From Ustilago trichophora (Eukaryota > Basidiomycota > Ustilaginomycetes > Ustilaginales > Ustilaginaceae): a DNA stretch of 64,000 nucleotides. The stretch's first letter is position 1. Every line of letters begins with the position of its first letter. The translations under genes and the position numbers were made by a program. Positions 53,490 through 64,000 of the stretch are shown here, piece by piece. The stretch is from positions 558,001 through 622,000 of the forward strand of contig OOIN01000014.1 of the NCBI GenBank assembly GCA_900323505.1. The letters run 5' to 3'. Under the pieces are notes generated by a model that saw only the letters and a program-made list of their open reading frames with translations, searched no databases and was not told the origin of the DNA.

Positions 53490-54242
53490 ATGTCCGGATT
53501 CGACCTCAACCAGATCGGCAACATGGCCCAGGGCTTCCTGAACAACCAGGGCGGTAACAACAACAACAACCAGGGCGATAACAACAACAACAACGACGGT
53601 AACAACCAGCAGCAGCAGGGCGGCAACAACGGCGGCTTCAACATTGGTCAGCTCGCCGGTCTCGCCCAGAACTTCAGCCAGGGCAACCACGACAGCTCGC
53701 TCTTCTCCCAGGCTGCCTCGTTCGTCCAGAGCCAGGGTGGCAACCAGAACGTCGACGAGCAGCAACTCCTCAACGACCACAAGGATGTCAACGACAACCC
53801 TGGTTCCAACTCGGCTGGCCAGATCGGTAATGCTGCAGTGTAAGTATCTACCTAAACTCTCTAGGGCATCTGTTCCTTGCAATGCGATTTGTAAGCATGC
53901 ACGAGTGCGGCATGCTGAACTCTCAATCTTTGAACTTGATTTTCCTTGCTATGACAACACGACAGCCTCTCAGCTATCGGCTCCGTCCTTGGCGGCGGCG
54001 GAAACCAGCAGCAGGGTGGTGACTTCAAGCAGAAGCTCATCAGCGCTGCTATGAGCCACGCTGCTGACCTGTTCGACAAGAAGGACAGCCAGGGTCAGGC
54101 CCAGGGTAACAAGCAGGATGCTGTCAACCAGGCCGCTCAGATGGCCATGACCCTCGCCATGAAGAACCCTTCGGCGCTCGCTGGCCTCATTGGCGGTGGC
54201 AACTCGGGTGGCCTTGGTGCTCTCGCTGGCATGCTCAAGTAA
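53490..54242 (+). CDS. Asn/Gln-rich beta-flanking-type protein (DUF7721-like), two exons
   Basis: Exons are 53490-53839 and 53966-54242 (126-bp intron, GTAAGT donor, GACAG acceptor), giving 208 residues. Residues about 18-50 are an Asn/Gln/Gly tract (FLNNQGGNNNNNQG and similar), like prion-like domains. The rest has short helical segments (DSSLFSQAASFVQSQ, KLISAAMSHAADLFDKK, KQDAVNQAAQMAMTLAMK, LGALAGMLK) matching, from memory, fungal proteins called beta-flanking protein or DUF7721. No biochemical function is established to my knowledge. There is no signal peptide, so it is cytosolic. Codon use is strongly biased and a TATA box is present, pointing to high or inducible expression. Confidence 0.8.
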
Positions 54243-57408
<3,166 letters not shown>

Positions 57409-57945
57409 GTGGAAAAAGAAGAGGCGCATACGTGCTGCTCGTGCTTCTGATTGGTCTTTGTTCTTGTCCTCACTTGCTGCAACTGATATTGTTTGATCTC
57501 TGATACCAATGAAAAGAGAATGCTTGAAAATTGGTACTGGTCTGATGATGATGATGTTGTTGGTGTTTCAAGTTGTTGTTTTTGTGCATCTTTCGGTCGG
57601 TCACTGTTTCTTTGTCTACACTCGCAAATCCAGATGTTTGTCCTCTGTCTTCTTGGTTGCAAAAGATCTGCCAGTGTGAGATTGCAGTGATGTTGAGAAA
57701 GTGAACAATGCGAGCAAGGCAGTAGATTCGGATCTTCCGTTATTCGAGATCGCAAGTGCTAAACAAGCGCCTTTTCTCTTGAAAGGGAGCACATCCATTC
57801 GAGCTGACAACGTTTGCCGCTCTACGCGCACAATTGAGCCAACTTTTGTTTCAACAAGAGATGAAATTTGCAACAGTTTTTTCTTCTACAAACAAAAAAG
57901 ACTCAGAAACATCTTGGGAGAACACTCCGTCGCGGCAATCGTTGT
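57409..57945. other. Convergent intergenic between MAP kinase and PRPP synthetase genes
   Basis: The 3' regions of two convergent genes. T-rich; no gene or special structure seen. Confidence 0.5.
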
Positions 57946-59310
57946 CTAGAACATGATCTCGGCATCTTGCCTAAACAGCTGCGAAATGCTCTCTCCATGA
58001 TGCGACCTGCGAATAGTCTCTCCAATCACCGCCGATACGTCCATGATCTCCAGCTTTCCATCGCTTGCAGTGGCCTTTTCTGTGTTGGCGATGGTGTTTG
58101 TCACGACCAGTCTCTCAAGACTGAGCTTCTTGAGCAGTTCGATGGATTGCCCGCTGAGCAAGCCGTGAGTGATGATGGCGTAGACCTTTGCTGCGCCGGC
58201 TGCTTCCAATGTCTTGGCGGCAAGGGCGAGGGTTCGACCAGTGTCCACCATATCATCGACGAGGATAGCGACTTTGCCCTTGACATCGCCGACGAGAATC
58301 TCCATGCGCGACGAGTTTTCGTCTTCAGAGTCGTCTTCTGCTTCGGTGCCCGATTCGGCAACGTCCTTCTTGGATCGGCCGCTGCGGACCAAGTGACCCT
58401 GCTCGTCGGTCATCATCCACTCTCCCGTCTCGTCGCACTTGATACCGTTGGCAACCTCGGAGTAGACGTGCTTGGACGAGTGCGAGTGTGTGGAAGAGTG
58501 TGAGTCGGCAGAGACGCTGAGGGCGTTGAGCTTGTCAGTGGCCTGGCCGACGGTGGCCTTGGAGTTGAGACCGGTGCCATCGAGGAGGTAGGAGCTCGAC
58601 ATGGGAGTACTGACGCCCGATCGGAGATCATCAAAGGAGGAGCGGCTAGAAAGGCCAAGTGCGGTTTTCTGGGCAGCTCGGATGCGCTTGTTCTGCTCGC
58701 GTTTGCGGTTGCGGTTGATCAGGGCGAAATCGACACCGAGAGAGTCGGCAAGTGCAGTGGCACGCTTAGCACCACCGGCATCGGGACTAACGATGATGGC
58801 ATCTCTCCAGTTGTCGACCTTGGATCGGATCCATCGAGCAACAGAAGGCTCGCTGGTCAGGTTGTCGACAGGAATGTCGAAGAAGCCCTGGATCTGACTG
58901 GCGTGGAGGTCCATGGTGATGACGTGGTCGGCACCGGCGACGGTGAGCATGTTGGCGACGAGCTTGGCGGTGATAGGTGCACGACTCTTGTCCTTTTTGT
59001 CGTGGCGCGAATAAGGAAAGCTGGGGATGACGGCGGTAATGCGGCGAGCCGAGGCGGTCTTGCAAGCCGAGAGGATGATGAGGAGCTCCATGAGCGAGTC
59101 ATTTGGGTCGGTATAGGGCGAGTTGCCCGTCTGGAGGACGTAGACATCCTCGTCTCGCACCGAGGAGCCGATTCGGACGTCGATCGACTGGTCTGCAAAC
59201 TTTTTGCAGACACAAGGAGTGAGCGGGATGCCGAGACGGTCAGCCACCTGCTGTGCAAGCTCGGGGTGGCTGTTTCCGGTCAAGAGCTTGATCGAGTTGA
59301 CCCCCGGCAT
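57946..59310 (-). CDS. Ribose-phosphate pyrophosphokinase with a large internal insertion
   Basis: PRPP synthetase makes phosphoribosyl pyrophosphate from ribose 5-phosphate and ATP for nucleotide, His and Trp synthesis. The product is 454 residues from the first ATG (59310); the start [20 protein letters not shown] matches the family. Visible motifs are the ATP-loop segment [20 protein letters not shown], the divalent-metal site [16 protein letters not shown] and the PRPP-binding loop [16 protein letters not shown]. Between the two catalytic halves (about residues 215-350) is a Ser-rich insertion of roughly 120 residues, absent from the standard enzyme of about 318. Yeast Prs1 and Prs5 carry comparable non-homologous regions that link PRPP synthesis to cell-wall signalling, so this may be a Prs1/Prs5-type subunit that needs a partner. 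One exon. Confidence 0.92.
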   Translation of the reverse strand: MPGVNSIKLLTGNSHPELAQQVADRLGIPLTPCVCKKFADQSIDVRIGSSVRDEDVYVLQTGNSPYTDPNDSLMELLIILSACKTASARRITAVIPSFPYSRHDKKDKSRAPITAKLVANMLTVAGADHVITMDLHASQIQGFFDIPVDNLTSEPSVARWIRSKVDNWRDAIIVSPDAGGAKRATALADSLGVDFALINRNRKREQNKRIRAAQKTALGLSSRSSFDDLRSGVSTPMSSSYLLDGTGLNSKATVGQATDKLNALSVSADSHSSTHSHSSKHVYSEVANGIKCDETGEWMMTDEQGHLVRSGRSKKDVAESGTEAEDDSEDENSSRMEILVGDVKGKVAILVDDMVDTGRTLALAAKTLEAAGAAKVYAIITHGLLSGQSIELLKKLSLERLVVTNTIANTEKATASDGKLEIMDVSAVIGETIRRSHHGESISQLFRQDAEIMF

Positions 59311-60130
59311 GATGTATTCCCACAAAGTGCTGGGTTGAAGTTCAAAGACCTTTTTTACGGTGATGAATGTGCCAGCGCTGAAATCGATGCAGTACAACGG
59401 CGAGTGTGAGATGGGTTGTACCAAGGACAAGATTGTCCAAAGCAATGCTTAGGGGTAGGTTGGGTGGTGGTCGGTGACGGTCGAAACGAAAGAAGGAATG
59501 AGTCTCGTCGTGAATAGATCAACTCCCTCTCCCTCTCTGCATCTATGGCTCGATATGAAATCTTCCTTGGCGCTCTCTTCGCCTATCTACAATCACACTT
59601 TTCGAGATGTCACACAGCCCTTGTGAAACTTGTTTGCCAGAGCCTCCCCTCCTCTGTCCTCTGTCCTCTGTCTCTCTCTCTCACTCGGCTGTGGGATAAA
59701 GTTGCAGGAAATCGCTCGCTGTTAAAAAAGAAAAGAAAAATCCAAAAAATCCGAATTCACCGCTTTTTCCTTCCTTTTGGAGGGTTGTCTGTGGAGAGAT
59801 CCGACAGAAGAGAGAGAGAGTGCTTGCAGAGGTACTCCAATTCGAGCCTCTTGAGCCTTAATCTGAAATTTTTTCGAACTCGGCACCGAATTGGCTGGCC
59901 ATCTGCCCCACCTTTCTCTCTTCAGCCCCACAGTCTTGGAAGCTGTCGCATCAATCGGGCCGTCAGTGGGCCCAAGCATCGGGCATCGGGAAAGTGGAAG
60001 AAAGCTGTTGAACCCTGACTTCTAAGAAGGCCGGATCATTTTGCATGCTCTGGCCACCACTTTGCATATTCACTTCCATCAATACTCGCCTCTGCTCATA
60101 AGACACTCACAGCTGAGTCCCGCATCTACA
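59311..60130. other. Divergent intergenic, PRPP synthetase and cyclo-ligase promoters
   Basis: About 820 bp. (CT)-rich tract near 59665-59682 and a GA tract near 59810-59820. No gene seen. Confidence 0.5.
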
Positions 60131-60990
60131 ATGGCATCGACATCAGCTACAGCCCTTCGAACAGCCAAAAGGCAACTCCGCAAGACCATGGCACAGACCC
60201 TAGCGTCCATGCGGCCCGAAGAGATCGACAAGCAGTCTCAGAAAGTCGCTGAGCAGGTGCTCAAATCGCAAACCTACACACACGCTCGCTCCATCAGCGT
60301 CTACATCCACATGGATGTGGGTGAAGTCATCACAGATGAAATCTGTCGAACAGTGCTCAGGGATGGCAAACGGCTCTATGTACCTCTGTTCGCATCGCCA
60401 TCGAAGCCGGCCAAAGCCACGGGGCCGACAGTGGCATCAGCACCCGTAGACGTCAAGACAGAGTTTGCAACGGATATGGTCATGCTCAGGCTCCGCGATG
60501 TGGAAGAATACGAGTCGATGGAGAAGAATCGATGGGGGATTAGGGAGCCTGCGCTGACGTATGCCGATGGAACGCTTCGCGAAGAAGGTAGGTCGTAGCC
60601 CTGATCCAGCTGTGGTGTCTTTGTGACGTTGCGGATGCTGACTTTCATTCACTACCTTTCTGCATGCCTGTGTCAACTGCTGCAGCACTCGACGAAACGA
60701 CGGGCGGAGATGGACTCGACCTGATCCTTGCCCCCGGAGTGGCCTTCGACCAGACCGGCGGCAGACTAGGCCATGGCAAAGGCTACTATGACAGATATCT
60801 GACACGAGCAGAAGAGTGGGCTAAAAGACGTGGCATGCAAGGACCTGTAACGGTGGCGCTGGCGTTGCGAGAACAGCTGCTCCCATCCTCCGAACGTGTA
60901 CCCGCCGATGAGCGAGATCGTGTTCTCGACGGCATTATTTCCCCTGATGGGACTATTTTGCCTCCTTCTTCGTCACGGTGGTCCTCATGA
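60131..60990 (+). CDS. 5-formyltetrahydrofolate cyclo-ligase, two exons
   Basis: It converts 5-formyl-THF with ATP to 5,10-methenyl-THF, returning folate to one-carbon metabolism. Exons are 60131-60587 and 60686-60990 (98-bp intron, GTAGGT donor, TGCAG acceptor), 253 residues. The start is ATG 60131; the frame is open upstream but has no better start. Motifs: TAKRQLRKTMAQ (N-terminal basic segment), SVYIHMDVGEV, NRWGIREP, and LAPGVAFDQTGGRLGHGKGY followed by YDRYL, the ATP and folate binding core. It is somewhat longer than the human enzyme (203), mostly in the segment before the RLRDVEEYES region. Confidence 0.92.
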
Positions 60991-61699
60991 AATGGGAGAT
61001 TGCTGAAAACTATCAACGAGCGTGTGACGAAGTGAGGATGTAAAGATGTACATTATAGCATAAAGACGAGTCTGATGATGACTGCAAAGAAAATGGCCGG
61101 CAAAGTCGCCGAGCCAGGGTCTGGTGGGTCACATTCGGATATCGTGGCCGTGGCGGGTTGGACAAGAGAAGATTAGCAAAGTGGCAGGCACACTTCAGCG
61201 TTCGGCAGATCATCACAAACATACAAGAACTGATTGGCGGTGCGTAACTTGCATGTGGCAGAATGATCATCGGAAGACTATGCGCCGCCGCCGGTTGCGT
61301 GAACCTCCATCTCGTAAATGCATTTTAGGGTGCAAGAGCGAACAAGAAAGAGGCCGGTTATTGGTTGCAGCATCCAAAAAAAAAAAAAAAAAAAAAAAAA
61401 AAGGTGGTCGGAACGCAGGCAGCCGGCAGAAGCACCGAGATAAAAAAGATCAAGAAAAAAATGCATACAATACACAGTACAGAGTACAGGAACTGGATCA
61501 TGCGAGCGAGCAGCATTTTGTTGGTCTGAGCTGACACTACCGACTCTGTGCCAGTGTAAGCGAATGCTGTCTGTTCGGTGTCTGCCGTTTGCGTGTGTGT
61601 GTGTGTGTGTGTGTGGTGCGGCTCACAGACCTCCTCATGCTCTGAGTGTGTCCTCCTTGCCTTGCCTTGTCTTCTATCTCCTCATCCTCCCCCTTAGCA
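60991..61699. other. Intergenic with A27 and GT repeats
   Basis: Contains a run of 27 A (61376-61402) and a (GT)n tract (61593-61614). The last 60 bases are pyrimidine-rich and end in CCCTTAG just before ATG 61700, which could be an intron end in the leader. No gene seen. Confidence 0.5.
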
Positions 61700-63412
61700 A
61701 TGCTGCCTTGTCGTCTAGCATTGCGCTCCACCACCTCTTCCTTCCGACGAACCACCACCACCCCCTCGAACATCATTCGAAGAACCATGTCGTCCTCCAA
61801 CTCGATCGCCGGTGTCGTCGTCGGTGTCGACACCAACGGCGCATCCACCGCCAAAAATGTCGATGTCTCTGCTCAGTGGAAGGCTTCGCGTGCCTCGTCG
61901 TCGCGTGCCAACGAGCTCCGAGTTTTCTACCCTGACAACAGCGCCCCCGTCGCTGCCGTCTCGCTCGGCGTGCAGAAGGCTGCCCCCGCTACCACCCCGG
62001 ATCTCCTCCCCTCGGAAAAGACTTTCCTCCGCAACGAGCAGCTCGAGCGTGTTCGTCTCGCCGCCGCCAAAGGTGTCAAGGCCATCCGTGACCTCGGTGC
62101 CGGTCCCGAGGACAAGGGTGATGTTCCTGTCGAGAGGACCATTGCTCTTGACTCCATGTCGAGCCCCCATGCCGCCGCCGTCGGTGCCAACCTCAGCCTG
62201 TGGACCGTCAACCACTTCAAGACCCGTGGCAAGAATGCTGCCCACGGTAAGGATGCAGCCGTTCAGGGCGGTAAGGAGGTCAAGGTCGTCCCCGTCGACG
62301 GTGCTGCCGACGAGGCGGCCAAGAAGCAGCTCAAGGATGCCGGTGACGAGATCCCCAGCGTCGCTCCCCTCAGCTGGTACACTGGTGAGGTCTACGCCGA
62401 GGCTCAGAACTGGGCTCGTGAGCTCAAAGAGACCCCTGCCAACCTCATGACCCCTACCATCTTCGGTCAGCGTGTCACTGCCGCTTTCAAGAACGTCCCC
62501 AACACCACCGTCATCGTCCACGACGAGGACTGGGCCCGTGAACAGCGTATGAACTCCTTCCTCTCGGTTGCCGCCGGTACCGACGAGCCCGCCAAGTTTG
62601 TCGAGATCGTCTACAAGGGCGCTCCCGACAACGAAGCTCGCAGTGTCGGTTACGTTGGAAAGGGTATTACTTTCGACTCGGGAGGAATCAGCTTGAAGCC
62701 CGCAGCCGGTATGAAGGCCATGCGTGCCGACATGGGTGGTGCTGCCGCTGTGGTTGCTGCCACTTTGGCTATCGCCAAGCTCGGCCTTCCCATCAACGTG
62801 GTTTGCGCTACTCCTTTGACCGAGAACATGCCCTCGGGCAAGGCTACCAAGCCTGGTGACATTATCATTGCCCGCAACGGTCGATCGATCGAGGCCGACA
62901 ATGTCGATGCCGAGGGTCGTCTCGTTCTCGCTGACGCCCTTACCTACGTTTCCGAGACCTACAAGCCCCACACGCTTGTCGACGTTGCCACGCTTACTGG
63001 CGCCTGCATGATCGCCGTCGGTGATGTCTACTCTGCCGCATTCACCGAGTCCGACAGCCTCTGGAACGAGCTCCGCGTCGCCGGTGAGGCCGAGAACGAC
63101 CTCTTCTGGCGTCTCCCCCTCAACGATGCCTACCTCAAGCAGATCTCAACCTCCAACGCTGACCTCTGCAACACCGGTGGCCGTCTCGCTGGTGCCTCGA
63201 CCGCTGCTATCTTCCTCAAGCAGTTCGTCGTTGGTCTCGGCGAGCGTGGCGGTGCCGCTCCCAGCGTTCGCTACGCCCACCTGGATATCGCCGGCAGCAT
63301 GGAGGCAACCCCTACCACCACCAACGACTATCAGCCCAAGGGCTTCACTGGCCGACCTGTGCGTGCCCTGATCGAGTTTGCTCGTCGCATTGCTGCCAAC
63401 GGGAGCAACTAA
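61700..63412 (+). CDS. Leucine aminopeptidase, peptidase family M17
   Basis: A two-metal exopeptidase releasing N-terminal amino acids from peptides. The first ATG of the frame is 61700, giving 570 residues; a second ATG at 61787 would remove 29 residues. That extension (MLPCRLALRSTTSSFRRTT) is Arg/Ser/Thr-rich and free of acids, like a mitochondrial presequence, so two starts could give mitochondrial and cytosolic forms. The catalytic domain shows GYVGKGITFDSGGISLKPAA (metal ligands, about residue 320), MRADMGGAAAV and the family signature NVDAEGRLVLADAL (about 401), then LVDVATLTGAC. All expected metal-binding residues appear present. One exon with strong codon bias. Confidence 0.93.
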   Translation: MLPCRLALRSTTSSFRRTTTTPSNIIRRTMSSSNSIAGVVVGVDTNGASTAKNVDVSAQWKASRASSSRANELRVFYPDNSAPVAAVSLGVQKAAPATTPDLLPSEKTFLRNEQLERVRLAAAKGVKAIRDLGAGPEDKGDVPVERTIALDSMSSPHAAAVGANLSLWTVNHFKTRGKNAAHGKDAAVQGGKEVKVVPVDGAADEAAKKQLKDAGDEIPSVAPLSWYTGEVYAEAQNWARELKETPANLMTPTIFGQRVTAAFKNVPNTTVIVHDEDWAREQRMNSFLSVAAGTDEPAKFVEIVYKGAPDNEARSVGYVGKGITFDSGGISLKPAAGMKAMRADMGGAAAVVAATLAIAKLGLPINVVCATPLTENMPSGKATKPGDIIIARNGRSIEADNVDAEGRLVLADALTYVSETYKPHTLVDVATLTGACMIAVGDVYSAAFTESDSLWNELRVAGEAENDLFWRLPLNDAYLKQISTSNADLCNTGGRLAGASTAAIFLKQFVVGLGERGGAAPSVRYAHLDIAGSMEATPTTTNDYQPKGFTGRPVRALIEFARRIAANGSN

Positions 63413-63951
63413 GCGAAGAAATACGAGGCAAATGTATACCAGCTGAAGCACGAATAGAAATCTTTTGCTGCAGTCTTCTTTTGTATCCTTGTGTGTCAAG
63501 TCTGAGTATCGATTGATGTACCTGACCATACTCTCCTAAGCATCTGTACCATTGCGAGCGCAACAAAGCATTCTGTGAGGTAGTCAGAGCTTGTTCTGTA
63601 TTCCTCGTAAAGGCAAGAAGAATTGACATGTGCTGCAGTTGGGCAAAAATTCGGAATGCGGACAGAAGCGCTGGTGTGGAGGTTATGTGTATGCGCGTGA
63701 TCGAAGCGTGCGTGTCTGTGCGCTCTACCCCACTCAATTCCAAGGGTCTGTGCTGGATCTCCCTTGCTCTCGTCCACATACCCCACCTCCATACATCTAT
63801 ACACTACAGCAGGAAAGCACTTTCCCCATAGCTAGCTGCTTTCGACCAACGAGACTTGCTTGCAGCTTTTCATTCCATCCAGGATCCGAGTCTCACACCC
63901 TTAGGCGTGAGAGGAAAGCATTAGTCGAGCCAGCAAACGTCGAGGATCACA
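63413..63951. other. Intergenic between aminopeptidase and last gene
   Basis: Nothing recognised; the promoter of the following partial gene is expected here. Confidence 0.45.
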
Positions 63952-64000
63952 ATGTCGACAATCTACAAGCTGTCTGCTGTCTTGGAGCAGCACGGAGCGG
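63952..64000 (+). CDS. Start of a probable WD40-repeat protein, cut by the right edge
   Basis: ATG 63952 opens a frame to the edge reading MSTIYKLSAVLEQHGA. This resembles the start of Doa1/Ufd3/PLAA proteins (YKLSATL followed by a His and the first WD40 strand), which handle ubiquitin with Cdc48. Only 16 residues are visible, so both the gene and the family are tentative. Confidence 0.4.
   Translation, partial: MSTIYKLSAVLEQHGA

Noticed and set aside
61376..61402. A27 run as the tail of a LINE or processed pseudogene
   Set aside because: No coding remnant or target duplication around it; simple homopolymer.

Overview
The window is nuclear DNA of a basidiomycete smut fungus (Ustilaginaceae; Ustilago, Sporisorium, Pseudozyma or a close relative). 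The main support is a MAP kinase very like Kpp2/Ubc3 of Ustilago maydis. Further support comes from intron-poor genes with long open frames, C-ending codon bias in highly expressed genes, pyrimidine-rich leaders and many intergenic microsatellites. The species cannot be named from the sequence alone.

Layout. Bases 1-314 hold the 5' part of an unrecognised gene running left off the edge. Next come a UBR7-like UBR-box/PHD protein (839-2656), a Dnf1/2-type P4-ATPase flippase (4979-9520), a small secreted effector candidate (10685-11317) and a 989-residue disordered protein (13844-16813). A tyrosine-recombinase retrotransposon of the Ngaro type fills 18476-24645. It has split direct repeats in A1 - B1/A2 - B2 order and gag, RT/RNase H and recombinase frames. 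About 6.4 kb without a recognisable gene follows. A bZIP regulator (31093-32535) and a mitochondrial-type 3-ketoacyl-CoA thiolase (34038-35225) come next. Triosephosphate isomerase (minus) and profilin (plus) share a divergent promoter at 36575-37247. Three minus-strand genes follow: a SAPS-family Sit4 phosphatase partner, a MYST acetyltransferase with tandem PHD fingers, and a GCP5/Mod21-like gamma-tubulin complex component. The right end holds an Asn/Gln-rich beta-flanking-type protein, the Kpp2-like MAP kinase, a PRPP synthetase (minus), 5-formyl-THF cyclo-ligase, an M17 leucine aminopeptidase, and the first codons of a probable WD40 protein.

Most genes are unlinked housekeeping functions, not a pathway cluster. 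The least ordinary parts are these. The retrotransposon leader carries a dense array of perfect short hairpins (18932-19440). Its A repeats carry an exact match to the smut pheromone response element. Its three frames are linked by two consecutive -1 shifts. Elsewhere, a palindromic TACTGTA motif recurs only between genes, including at the retrotransposon's left junction, and the SAPS gene appears to start with a two-codon exon. All calls are by eye; no database search was possible.
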